The position numbers were made by a program, and so were the translations under genes. A stretch of DNA of 64,000 nucleotides. It comes from JAIBBD01 sp041390685. GTDB taxonomy: Bacteria; Chloroflexota; Dehalococcoidia; UBA2979. The stretch is from the NCBI GenBank assembly GCA_041390685.1, contig JAWKPL010000001.1, forward strand, positions 930,001 through 994,000, written 5' to 3'. The notes under the pieces were generated by a model. That model did not search any database. It was not told the origin of the DNA and was given only the letters and a program-made list of their open reading frames with translations. This document shows positions 1 through 7,693 of the stretch, in pieces. Position 1 is the first letter of the stretch. Each line of letters opens with the position of its first letter.

Positions 1-138
1 TTGCGATTCTGCGAGGCGACACCCACAACTCGTCACGGGTTGCGAGCGGCCCGCCGCTAACCTCGCCATCACCCGTCACTCGGCAACAACGTTGCGCTTG
101 TGCTGCCGCGAGGCTGCGCGGCCGTGAAAGGAACCACC

Positions 139-777
139 GTGCGATTCACCCTCCCACGCGTCCAGGGCGCCCTGGCTGCGCTGGCCGTAACAACCGTGCT
201 CTTCGCCGCCTGCGGCGATGACGACGACCCGGTCGACGACGCGCTGGACGAAGCTCAGGACGCGATACCGACGATCTCCGTGACGCCGCCGCGGACGGCG
301 ACCAGCACGGCAACCACCGCCGGCGGTGACGGCAACACGGTCGAGGTCACGGGGGTCGACTACGAGTTCGAGGGACTCCCCGACACCATCGACGCGGGCA
401 CCAGGCTGACGTTTACCAACGACTCCGATGAAGAGGCGCACGAACTGGTCGCGATCCGTCTGCCCGACGGCGAGACGAGACCCGTGAGCGAACTCATCAC
501 CCTGCCCGACGAGGAGCTCGGCGAGATCGTCAGCACCGAGCCGGCAACCGTGCTCATCGCGCCACCCGGCGAAGACGGCATCGCGGTCGTTGGGGACGGC
601 ACGATCGATGAACCTGGACGCTACGCCGTCGTCTGCTTCATCCCCGTCGGTGCGGATCCCGCGGACGTTCTGGCGGAGCCGGGCCCGGATGACGAGGGCA
701 CCCCAGCGGCGGACGAGGAGCCCTCGGGTCCGCCTCACGCGGCGCGCGGGATGTTCGCGGAGCTGACGGTAGAGTAG
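139..777 (+). CDS. Secreted lipoprotein with cupredoxin-like domain
   Basis: Predicted 212-residue lipoprotein. The GTG at 139 is chosen because an AAAGGA ribosome site sits 6 bases upstream; in-frame starts at 100 and 124 lack one. A hydrophobic N-terminal segment ends in a lipobox-like LFAAC, followed by an acidic, Asp- and Thr-rich linker. Residues from about 75 resemble the beta-barrel of plastocyanin-like proteins (a segment with VDYEFEGLPDTI, then FTN and a late VVCFIP strand). A classical Cys-His-Met copper site is not clear: there is a Cys in VVCFIP and a His near PPHAARGM, so copper binding is possible but unproven. It stands alone and converges on the MFS gene across a hairpin. Confidence 0.6.
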   Translation: MRFTLPRVQGALAALAVTTVLFAACGDDDDPVDDALDEAQDAIPTISVTPPRTATSTATTAGGDGNTVEVTGVDYEFEGLPDTIDAGTRLTFTNDSDEEAHELVAIRLPDGETRPVSELITLPDEELGEIVSTEPATVLIAPPGEDGIAVVGDGTIDEPGRYAVVCFIPVGADPADVLAEPGPDDEGTPAADEEPSGPPHAARGMFAELTVE

Positions 778-796
778 CTCGGAATCGAGCCAGACC

Positions 797-826
797 GAGG
801 AGGGAGCCCTGGCCAGCTCCCTCCTC
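797..826. terminator. Bidirectional terminator-like hairpin
   Basis: An 11-bp perfect stem (GAGGAGGGAGC at 797-807 against GCTCCCTCCTC at 816-826) with an 8-base loop lies between two convergent genes. It lacks a T-tract, so termination strength is uncertain. Confidence 0.65.
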
Positions 827-859
827 GTCGTATGTCGAACACCGAACGGCCAGAACCTC

Positions 860-2122
860 TTACCCGCCCCGCACACGACGGGCAAGAACCAACTCGCCGG
901 CCACGCACAGCACACCCATGCCGAGGAGCACAAGGTCCGTGCCAATCCGGTCCACCAGTACACCGGCCAGGAGTAGCGGAGGCAGCGAGACGACATCCGC
1001 GATCGTCTGGTAGGTGGCGAAGACTCGGCCCTGGAACCCTCGAGGCGAGCGGCCGTTGACCACGGTCCGCGTCGCCACACCCGCCATCGCGTACATCGCG
1101 CCCAGGTAGGCAGCGATGAGCATGACCACCGTAACCAGCGTGGGCACTCGGCTGATCTCGGCGATGCGCTCCAGCCGCATGGTCGACCATCCTTCCACCC
1201 ACACGGACAGGGGCTCGGCCGTGGCAAGCGCGATCACTCCGGCCGCGAACAAGAGAAACGCGGCCCGCCCGAGCGTGCTCGGTCCCGCGATCCGTGCGAG
1301 CGGAGTGACAACCAGCAGGCCGAACGCGCTTCCCACCGCTGCGGGCGCCATGATGAACACCGTGTTCGCGACTGCGATCCCCAGCACGTCTCGCGTCAGG
1401 ATCGGCGCAATCGCGACGAGCACCTTCAGCACGGTGCCGAGGAGCGTCAGTCGCACGAGGGCTTCAAACACCAGCCCGTCGTTGCGCAGGACTCGCCATC
1501 CGACCATTAGCGGCGAGTGCGTGCCCGATGCGGTGGCGCCTCGCTCGCCCTCCTCACTCGCCGTCCGGTGAGCGGGCACGCGCGCCATCTGCAGGGCGGC
1601 GACGAGAAACAGCGCGGCCGCGAACGCGAACACCGCACGGGCATCGAGCACCTTCAGCAGGACCGGCGCGATGGCCACGCCGCCGAGGACCTGCGCGCCG
1701 ACAAGGACGAAGTTCGACCACGCATTCGCTCGCGCCAGCGACTCCGGAGGGGCCACCTCGGGGATCGTGGCCGACTCCGCCGGTGCGTACGCCTGCCCGA
1801 TCGTCGCGAGGATCGCCACCAGCAGAAGCAGCGACGTCAGGTCGTCGCTCCAGACGAGGAACGCAGCCGACAGGGCCGCGCGCAGCACGAGCGAGGCGGT
1901 CAGGACGAACCGCAGCGGCAGCGCGTCCGCGACGATCCCGCCGGGGACGCCAAGGAGGATGGAGGGCGCCACGAACGCCGCGACGAACAACGTGCTCGCG
2001 AAACTCGAGGACGATTCTTCGACGACACTGATCAGGAGCGCATAGAGCGTCGCGTTGAGGGCAACCTGCCCGATGAACCGCGCCCACAGGAACCGGCCCA
2101 GTGGAGAGCGCGGTCCGTCCAT
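860..2122 (-). CDS. MFS transporter (exporter-like)
   Basis: A polytopic protein of about 420 residues with around 12 hydrophobic segments, typical of the major facilitator superfamily, DHA3-like drug or metabolite exporters. It opens with GRFLWARFIGQVALNATLYALL and carries an MFS-style loop after the second helix (GGIVADALPLRF). The ATG at 2122 is preferred because it leaves a normal short N-terminus; in-frame starts at 2149 and 2179 exist and would add basic residues. Substrate cannot be deduced. Its 3' end faces the lipoprotein gene across the hairpin at 797-826. Confidence 0.75.
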   Translation of the reverse strand: MDGPRSPLGRFLWARFIGQVALNATLYALLISVVEESSSSFASTLFVAAFVAPSILLGVPGGIVADALPLRFVLTASLVLRAALSAAFLVWSDDLTSLLLLVAILATIGQAYAPAESATIPEVAPPESLARANAWSNFVLVGAQVLGGVAIAPVLLKVLDARAVFAFAAALFLVAALQMARVPAHRTASEEGERGATASGTHSPLMVGWRVLRNDGLVFEALVRLTLLGTVLKVLVAIAPILTRDVLGIAVANTVFIMAPAAVGSAFGLLVVTPLARIAGPSTLGRAAFLLFAAGVIALATAEPLSVWVEGWSTMRLERIAEISRVPTLVTVVMLIAAYLGAMYAMAGVATRTVVNGRSPRGFQGRVFATYQTIADVVSLPPLLLAGVLVDRIGTDLVLLGMGVLCVAGELVLARRVRGG

Positions 2123-2263
2123 GACGCGTCTCACGGTCACTCGGTGCATTCGTCGTCGGTCACTGGGCACGCGAGGCACATGGCCCGCACGTTACTCGCG
2201 TGCCGTACCCCGGTCACGGCACGGCGCTGTACGCCCTGGTCCCGCTCCGAAACATCCGAGGAG

Positions 2264-3289
2264 TCACGATGAGCGAGGAGGAGCGTTGAACCCCTCAGAC
2301 TGAAACCGATCATGAAGCCGTCGGAGGAGTTCGTGCCGGATCTGGGGGACGTCTGAACGCGACGACGCGCGCACTTCGACGGTGCACTCGAGGCGCGAGT
2401 CAGTGACTCCCCGAAAGCGCACGACCGGTTCGGCGTCCCGCGCGGCACCCTCGTGCCCTGCGACGAGCGCGCGCGCCTCCTCTTCCGCTGCTTGCTGCAC
2501 CCGCTCGAGAGCGTGTCCATACGGGACCGGGTAGCTCAGCGACACGACGGCGGAACGGCCGGGACCGTGATTCGTGACGACCGACGCGGCCAGTGTTGCG
2601 TTAGGCACGATCACGAGTTCGTCCCCCGGACCTCGCAACCTCGTGGCCCGCCAGCCGATGTCGGTCACATAACCACTCGGCCCGTTCAGCATCTCGATGT
2701 AGTCGCGCTCCCGGATGGACGAGTCCGACAGGACGTACGAGCCGGCGAACAGGTTCGTGAGCAGCGGCTGCAGGGCAAGCGCTACCGCAAGGCCGGTGAT
2801 CCCGAGGCCGGCAAGCAGCGGACTGATCGACAGACCCAGCTGGTCGAGCACCAGCAGAGCGCCCACGAGCAGGATCGCTACATTCAGGGTGCGGCGGGCG
2901 AGAGGCGTGACATGACCCAGTGGTGCCGCGGCAACACGCGAACCGTCCGCTGGACGGAAGAGCTGTGCGGAAATCAGGCGCTGGGCGCCGAGTACGAGCA
3001 ACGCGAGGGTCGCCGCCGCCCACACACGCTCTACCGCCTCATCGTAGCGGTTCGCGTAGGGGAGCAGCCGGACTGCGAGGACGACGCTGCTCGTCACGGC
3101 GAACAGGCCGAGGGGAAAGCCCAGCGCATCCGCCAGCCGGCGCTCGCGCTCCGGCCTGGTGGAGCGCGAGCCGAGGTGGACCGCGCGCCGCAGCACCGCC
3201 GGAAGCACGCGCCAGAGGATCAGCGCGCCCGCGATGATCCCGAACGCGGATACCGTCTCGAGCGAGTGCTCTCGAATCGCCTCCGGCAT
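2264..3289 (-). CDS. MscS-family mechanosensitive ion channel
   Basis: A 341-residue inner-membrane channel expected to open under membrane tension and relieve hypo-osmotic shock. Four hydrophobic segments are followed by the MscS pore helix and upper beta-domain signature: the Gly/Ala-rich LLAGLGITGLAVALALQP leads into NLFAGSYVLSDSSIRERDYI, then a beta-domain with a VIVPNATL motif near residue 215. The soluble alpha/beta C-terminal domain (about 235-335) completes the vestibule. The ATG at 3289 has a GGGAGG site 8 bases upstream. The protein lacks the long extensions of larger MscS paralogs. Single gene, same strand as the upstream MFS gene but 141 bases away. Confidence 0.9.
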   Translation of the reverse strand: MPEAIREHSLETVSAFGIIAGALILWRVLPAVLRRAVHLGSRSTRPERERRLADALGFPLGLFAVTSSVVLAVRLLPYANRYDEAVERVWAAATLALLVLGAQRLISAQLFRPADGSRVAAAPLGHVTPLARRTLNVAILLVGALLVLDQLGLSISPLLAGLGITGLAVALALQPLLTNLFAGSYVLSDSSIRERDYIEMLNGPSGYVTDIGWRATRLRGPGDELVIVPNATLAASVVTNHGPGRSAVVSLSYPVPYGHALERVQQAAEEEARALVAGHEGAARDAEPVVRFRGVTDSRLECTVEVRASSRSDVPQIRHELLRRLHDRFQSEGFNAPPRSS

Positions 3290-3750
3290 CGTCTCGACCT
3301 CCCTCGTGATCGTAGGCGACAGCGCCCGGCGGCTCTACGGAGGCGACCGCCTCCGGATCGGAGGATGGTCGTGGGCAGCATCGTCCGGGATCCTGGTACG
3401 CAACGGCGAGGGGAGCGACGTTGACAGCCTGTTACGTGGTCGATACCCTCGCCGCGCGTGTAAGACCCTGAGGACACTCCCGCGACCGTTGGGCGGAGAC
3501 GCGGCTCCAACTGTGTGACCAGCGGCAAGCAAGGTTCCGGGCCCGGCGCTACTTGCTGCTCGGTGTCGCCGGGACCGAGGAGGAAGCGCGGGCCCTGGCA
3601 GCATCGCTCCCGGCAAGCGCCGGCTCGAAGGTCGTGATTGTCACAAAACGAGCGGTCCTCCGGCGGGTGCCAGCGGTGCGGCTCGAAGATGTGGATGAGG
3701 ACGTCGCTGAATGACGCCGCCGGTCGGCGGTATGAAGGAGAGGCTGACTG
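3290..3750. other. Intergenic region, mostly unassigned
   Basis: About 460 bases between divergent genes. It must hold the promoters of the MscS gene (minus strand) and of the DUF2589 operon (plus strand), but no strong promoter elements were identified. The only coding-like content is a short plus-strand frame ending at 3714, listed separately. Confidence 0.5.
3553..3714 (+). CDS. Possible short ORF or gene remnant
   Basis: An open frame from a TTG at 3553 to a TGA at 3712-3714 would encode about 53 residues starting LLLGVAGTEEEARALAAS and ending DVDEDVAE. The composition looks protein-like (hydrophobic strand, acidic helix, second strand VVIVTK) and the frame is open upstream to about 3480, but there is no ATG or GTG and no good ribosome site before the TTG. 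It could be a degraded gene 3' end or a small protein. It ends 36 bases before the DUF2589 operon, so it could also be a leader ORF. Not recognised. Confidence 0.25.
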   Translation: MLLGVAGTEEEARALAASLPASAGSKVVIVTKRAVLRRVPAVRLEDVDEDVAE

Positions 3751-4356
3751 ATGTCTCGAGCGGTACAGGAGCTTTCGCAGATCCCCTTCGCCCACCTTAT
3801 CGGCGCGCCGATGAAGGCGGCCGTCGAGGCGCAGTCGCTCGCGGCACAGAGCACCGTCGAGTTCATCCAGAAGGTCGGCTTCAAACAGCCCGCCGCCGGC
3901 GCCGCGGACGCGCTCTTCACGAACCCGGACCAGAACGCTGATGCGGGCGAGATCCGCAACATCACGCTCGAGTACCAGAAGCTGGACGAGAACGGCACGC
4001 TCACCAGCTTCTCGCTCGTCGTCCCCCTGCTCTCGATCGTGCCGATCCCGTACCTGCGCGTCGACGAAATGACGATCGACTTCAAGGCCAAGCTCACCGA
4101 CAGCGTCGTCCGCAATACCAACACGAGCTTCTCCCTCGACACGACCGTCGGCGGTAGCTACAGCGCGTTCTGGTCCCCCGTGAAGCTCGACTTTCGGGTG
4201 AACGCGGCGTTCAAGACCTCGACGTCTAGTCAGGCCAGCGCTACCCGGGACTACTCGATGGACATCCACGTCCGCGCGGTCTCGCAGGACATGCCCGGAG
4301 GTCTGTCCCGGATCCTCGACATCCTGGAGAGCGCGATCAGCGAGACGAAGGCGTAA
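3751..4356 (+). CDS. DUF2589 family protein (first copy)
   Basis: A 201-residue soluble protein with the layout I associate with DUF2589: an N-terminal helical stretch with IPFAHLIGAPMKAAVEAQ and AQSTVEFIQKVGF, then a beta-rich region with FSLVVPLLSIVPIPYLRVDE followed by an alternating strand MTIDFKAKL, and a closing MPGGLSRILDILESAI helix. Function is unknown for the family. It has no signal peptide or membrane segment. It is the first gene of a five-gene operon; the gap to the next gene is 11 bases. The second copy at 5082 repeats the same elements, including the C-terminal PGGL/PPGL...LDILE helix. Start supported by a GGAG-type site upstream. Confidence 0.75.
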   Translation: MSRAVQELSQIPFAHLIGAPMKAAVEAQSLAAQSTVEFIQKVGFKQPAAGAADALFTNPDQNADAGEIRNITLEYQKLDENGTLTSFSLVVPLLSIVPIPYLRVDEMTIDFKAKLTDSVVRNTNTSFSLDTTVGGSYSAFWSPVKLDFRVNAAFKTSTSSQASATRDYSMDIHVRAVSQDMPGGLSRILDILESAISETKA

Positions 4357-4367
4357 GCTCCGCCTTC

Positions 4368-5072
4368 ATGACGAAGCTGAGCACTATCGTGGGCGGTCTC
4401 ATGCGGGACCTCGCTCAGAGTCACGCCATCTCGGACGCGTACACCCTCGAGGCGTTCGACGCGTACCGCCGAGACGCGATGCTCTCGCATCTCCCGGTCC
4501 CGCGGCTGTCGATCCGCGAAGCGCAGATCACCCTGCGCTTCGCGGTTGACGCTGTGCAGGAAGCGAAGGCGGGTCTCGACCCCGACGACCTCCGCTCGCT
4601 GTGGCTCGACGCGATGCGAAAGCGGGTGATCCCCCGTGTCCTCACGGGCATCGGCCGCTTCGACAACGAACGAGTGGTCTCGGCCTTCGACCGCCGCCTC
4701 GAGGAGGCGGACCCACCGGCCTTCATCGAGCCGGGCGACCTGTTGGCGGAGGGCACGGAAGAGCGGCTGGTGAAGTCAACGCTGACATTCCTTTCCGCGG
4801 AGGTCGGGAAGCTGCCGGCGACCGTACGCCGCAGCATCGAGAACACCGCGTTCACACCGACGCTCGAACGGGTCGTGCGCGAGGAGATCCCGGATCTGCG
4901 CTCGGCTGCGCGTCGGCTCGAACAGGCTCGGCAGTCCGCCGAGGGTGAACTCGAGGTGTCCATCACGAAAGAGTCGCTGGGAGCGCTTGCCGACCACCAG
5001 GTCAGTGAGCTCACGCTCACGCTGACCCTCGAAGACCTGCAGTCGGGACGTCCGCAGAGTCCGGGAGAGTAG
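4368..5072 (+). CDS. DUF2589-associated protein with shared beta-motif
   Basis: A 234-residue protein, not firmly assignable to a named family. Residues 1-45 are helical (DLAQSHAISDAYTLEAF), followed by LPVPRLSIREAQITLRFAV, which parallels the PLLSIVPIPYLRVDEMTIDF motif of the flanking DUF2589 proteins: a proline-rich turn, then an alternating amphipathic strand. The middle (65-180) is helical and charged. The C-terminus has another strand pair (EVSITKESLGAL, SELTLTLTLEDL). The shared motif suggests the three proteins have related beta-sandwich cores and may co-assemble; that is inference. It lies 11 and 9 bases from its neighbours, so it is clearly co-transcribed. Confidence 0.65.
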   Translation: MTKLSTIVGGLMRDLAQSHAISDAYTLEAFDAYRRDAMLSHLPVPRLSIREAQITLRFAVDAVQEAKAGLDPDDLRSLWLDAMRKRVIPRVLTGIGRFDNERVVSAFDRRLEEADPPAFIEPGDLLAEGTEERLVKSTLTFLSAEVGKLPATVRRSIENTAFTPTLERVVREEIPDLRSAARRLEQARQSAEGELEVSITKESLGALADHQVSELTLTLTLEDLQSGRPQSPGE

Positions 5073-5081
5073 GAGCCGGCC

Positions 5082-5612
5082 ATGACCATCGTCATCGACC
5101 CGCTCGCATCGCTGACGCTCGGTCAGGCCATCGGCAACATCATCTCCGCGCTGGTCGATGCGCAGGCGCGCGCCGCGCGGACAACCGTCGAGTTCATCGA
5201 CGAGGTCGGGTTCCTGCCCGCCCGCGCCGGCGCCTCCCCTGCCCTCAGGACCGTCGAGTTCACGTACCGCAAGCGCGACGAAAACAACCAGGAGGCCGAG
5301 TTCCAGGTCAGCCTCCCCCTGCTGGGAATGGTGGATATTCCGCTCATCGCCATCCGCCGCGCCACCATCGACCTGGAATTCGAGGTGAACAGCGTACAGG
5401 AGCCACCGGACCGGCCCGCTCGCCCGGGCCTGCCGGGCCTCGCGACACCGGTCCTGAAAGGCCAGGTCCTGAGCGGTCGCAGGACCACGGATGAACGGGG
5501 CACGATCAAGATCTCCGTCGAAATCGAGAAGGCCGAGCTTCCGCCCGGCCTCGTCCGCTCCCTCGACATCCTCGAACAGGCCGCCAGCGAGCGGCCGGCG
5601 ACACCCGCCTGA
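5082..5612 (+). CDS. DUF2589 family protein (second copy)
   Basis: A 176-residue homolog of the protein at 3751. Matching elements in order are SLTLGQAIGNIISALVDAQ, RTTVEFIDEVGF, the FQVSLPLLGMVDIPLIAI turn, the strand ATIDLEFEV and the terminal LPPGLVRSLDILEQA helix. It differs by a shorter central part and a Pro-rich insertion (PPDRPARPGLPG) near residue 110. No signal peptide or membrane helix. It sits 9 bases after the preceding gene and 5 before the next. Two diverged copies in one operon suggest a heteromeric assembly rather than simple redundancy. Function unknown. Confidence 0.75.
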   Translation: MTIVIDPLASLTLGQAIGNIISALVDAQARAARTTVEFIDEVGFLPARAGASPALRTVEFTYRKRDENNQEAEFQVSLPLLGMVDIPLIAIRRATIDLEFEVNSVQEPPDRPARPGLPGLATPVLKGQVLSGRRTTDERGTIKISVEIEKAELPPGLVRSLDILEQAASERPATPA

Positions 5613-5617
5613 TCGAG

Positions 5618-6175
5618 ATGGCCGACGCAGTCGATCAACTGACGGGCAACATCCGGGCGACGGTCGCCACCGCCGAAGCGGTCCTCGCGCACTTCGAGCA
5701 GTCGCTCCGCGACGCCGGGTTCGCGGACAACGCGCAGTCCTATACGCAGCTCGCTGAAACGCTGATCGGGCAGCGGCTCTGGGCTGAATCGAGCGGGATC
5801 GCCGCGGACGCAAGATTCGAAGCCGTCGCGGTCCACGCCCGGGCCATCCACGCGCTGCTCCTGCCCTACGTGGAGGCCTTCTATCGCATGGCGGCCCTCG
5901 GCGCTCCGTCGCTGCTCGAGCAATCCGCCCCCGAAACGGCGAGTGAGCGGGAGGCGAACGCAGCCCCCAGCACCCTCGACGACCCGCTCGCAGCGCGCAT
6001 CCTCGAGGCGCTCGCGCGGGCGGAGCGTCCGCTGTCCGTGACGGCGCTCCGCGCCGAGCTGCAGGTGCCGAAGTCGGAACTCGTCGGCGGCCTGGACCGG
6101 CTGAGCGCGAGCGGCCACATCGAGCGGCGGCGAGTTGCGGGCCGCGAACACGTCACCAGAGCGAGGCAGTCATGA
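5618..6175 (+). CDS. Helical protein with C-terminal winged-helix domain
   Basis: A 185-residue protein. The N-terminal two thirds are helical (residues 5-95, heptad-like, with an aromatic LLLPYVEAFYRM segment), then a low-complexity linker rich in Ala, Glu and Pro, then a probable winged-helix-turn-helix at about 125-180: LAARILEALARAERPL, SVTALRAELQVPKSELVGGLDRL and the wing HIERRRVAGREHV. Such domains bind DNA or mediate protein contacts. It could regulate the operon or act as an adaptor. The ATG of the next gene overlaps its stop by 4 bases, so translation is coupled. Confidence 0.6.
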   Translation: MADAVDQLTGNIRATVATAEAVLAHFEQSLRDAGFADNAQSYTQLAETLIGQRLWAESSGIAADARFEAVAVHARAIHALLLPYVEAFYRMAALGAPSLLEQSAPETASEREANAAPSTLDDPLAARILEALARAERPLSVTALRAELQVPKSELVGGLDRLSASGHIERRRVAGREHVTRARQS

Positions 6176-6828
6176 CAGACAAGACCGGAATCCTCAGCCT
6201 CGGTACGCGCCCGGACTCCACCACCTGGGAAAAGGGATGCAAAGGCCTCGGATTCGATGCACCCCTGCCGATCAAGAAGCCGTCGCCCACGATGGACGAG
6301 CTGAAGCAGTTCTTCGCAAGCTCGTTCGACTGGGTGTTCTTCGCGGGCCACTTCGCCGGGGACCGGCTCTACAACCAGTCCAAGGACGTGGGGGTGCGGT
6401 TCGCCGCCGACTCGGTAACCCTCGAGGTGGGTAGCGATAAAGTCACGGTGAAGCGTGACTCCAGCGAATTCGGCCTCCGCCCCCGCCTCGTCGTGTGGGG
6501 CGGCTGCAGCACCCTCGGATTGAACTCCCGCGTGACGTACCTCCACTCCCTGTTCGGCGATCACACGATGCTTGGCTTTCGGGGGCTCACGGGGTATCGC
6601 GTCGTCAACGCGATGCTCGGCGCCGAGTTCATGGCCAACCGCCAGCACTTCTTCACCCGCGTCGAAGCCAGTTCGTCTTCGGATGTCCTCACGGACGCCT
6701 GGATGCAGACGGCGAAGCTCGGCTACGCGGGAGGCACGCTCGAGAACCGCTTCGCCGCCGTCGACTCGACTGGCCAGCGCTGGATACTCCGCGACAGCCA
6801 GGTGGTAAAGGACTCGAAGGTCTTCTAG
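6172..6828 (+). CDS. Candidate clan CD (caspase/CHAT-like) peptidase domain protein
   Basis: A 218-residue soluble protein. Two beta-strands each end in a potential catalytic residue: FDWVFFAGHFAG with His60 and RLVVWGGCSTLG with Cys112. A strand-His-x-x-Gly and a later strand-Cys-Ser/Thr about 50 residues on is the arrangement of caspase, CHAT and gingipain-like proteases, and the following HTMLGFRGLTG resembles the strand after the Cys in that fold. The His is followed by Phe rather than the usual Gly, so an inactive or divergent member is possible. It is the last gene of the operon, a place often held by an effector. No signal peptide. Fold assignment is inference from motifs. Confidence 0.5.
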   Translation: MTDKTGILSLGTRPDSTTWEKGCKGLGFDAPLPIKKPSPTMDELKQFFASSFDWVFFAGHFAGDRLYNQSKDVGVRFAADSVTLEVGSDKVTVKRDSSEFGLRPRLVVWGGCSTLGLNSRVTYLHSLFGDHTMLGFRGLTGYRVVNAMLGAEFMANRQHFFTRVEASSSSDVLTDAWMQTAKLGYAGGTLENRFAAVDSTGQRWILRDSQVVKDSKVF

Positions 6829-6861
6829 CCGGACGGACCGATTCCGACGCCCGCAGGGCGA

Positions 6862-7596
6862 CTACGCGACCCGGTCCGCCCGCACGACAAGGCGCTGGTC
6901 ATATGCCCGTGCCTGCGGATCGAACGTCCCCGCGCAGGTGATGAGCGTCACGACCTCACCAGACGTCGGCCCGAGGATGTCCATCACTGGCGCCGTCGCC
7001 TCCTCGTAGGCCACCACCGAGGAGACCCGATACGTGTAGGCGGCGCCATCGCCCGCGGTCACAACCACTTCGTCGCCGTCGTGAAGTTCGCGCAGGCGGT
7101 AGAAGACCGCCGCTCCGTAGTTCGCGAAGTCAACGTGCCCCGCGAGCACGACGTTGCCCACCTCACCGGGCTTCGCAGCGAAGGTGTACGAACCCACCTC
7201 GAGCGGACTGGCCGGCGCCGGCATCGTGCCGTCGGCGCGCAGCGGAAGCAACACGACCGGGGCCGAAACGCCGATCCGTGGAATCGTGAGCCATCCGGGA
7301 TCTGACCCGCTCGGCGCCGCCGAGGGAGCCACATCCTCGTCCACCGCCATCGACGGCAGCACCGACACAACAGCGGGAGCAACCTCGGGCGAGGAAGTCG
7401 GTGTCCAGTGCGGGTCGGCAGTGGCACGCGGAGTCGCAGTGAACGCTACGGTGGGTGTGGCGGCCGTCGTGGCGGTTGCCGCCAGCACAACGTCCCTCGT
7501 GTCCCCCACGACCTCGTTTGCCGCATCAAACGAAGGCAGCGTCGAGACCACCACCACCACGACGGCGGTCACGATGGCAATGCGCAGCGCGTTCAC
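6862..7596 (-). CDS. Class F-like sortase
   Basis: A 244-residue extracellular transpeptidase anchored by an N-terminal membrane segment. The GTG at 7596 has a GGGAGG site 8 bases upstream; longer in-frame readings run into the neighbouring terminator. After the signal anchor and a Thr/Ala/Pro-rich linker comes the sortase barrel from about residue 105: IPRIGVSAPVV, the catalytic His in VVLAGHVDF, the catalytic Cys in VVTLITCAGTFD and the Arg in YDQRLVVRA. The short domain and LITCAG sequence fit class F sortases. Its likely substrate is encoded directly upstream on the same strand, where a protein carries LPATG. Confidence 0.85.
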   Translation of the reverse strand: MNALRIAIVTAVVVVVVSTLPSFDAANEVVGDTRDVVLAATATTAATPTVAFTATPRATADPHWTPTSSPEVAPAVVSVLPSMAVDEDVAPSAAPSGSDPGWLTIPRIGVSAPVVLLPLRADGTMPAPASPLEVGSYTFAAKPGEVGNVVLAGHVDFANYGAAVFYRLRELHDGDEVVVTAGDGAAYTYRVSSVVAYEEATAPVMDILGPTSGEVVTLITCAGTFDPQARAYDQRLVVRADRVA

Positions 7597-7655
7597 CAGT
7601 CTGACCTCCCGCACGCCACCACTCGGCCGCGAGTCACGACGAGTGGCGTCACGAA

Positions 7656-7687
7656 GGACGAGGCGGGCGCCATGGCCCGCCTCGTCC
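7656..7687 (-). terminator. Terminator hairpin after the giant surface-protein gene
   Basis: A 13-bp perfect stem (GGACGAGGCGGGC, 7656-7668, with its complement at 7675-7687) and a 6-base loop immediately follow the stop of the 2012-residue protein and precede the sortase gene. No T-tract; the sortase may therefore have its own promoter or be reached by read-through. Confidence 0.65.
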
Positions 7688-7693
7688 CTCGCG

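Noticed and set aside
76..1227. 383-residue minus-strand open frame opposite the lipoprotein and MFS genes
   Set aside because: Arg/Trp/Cys-rich shadow sequence with no domain, crossing two convincing genes and a terminator.
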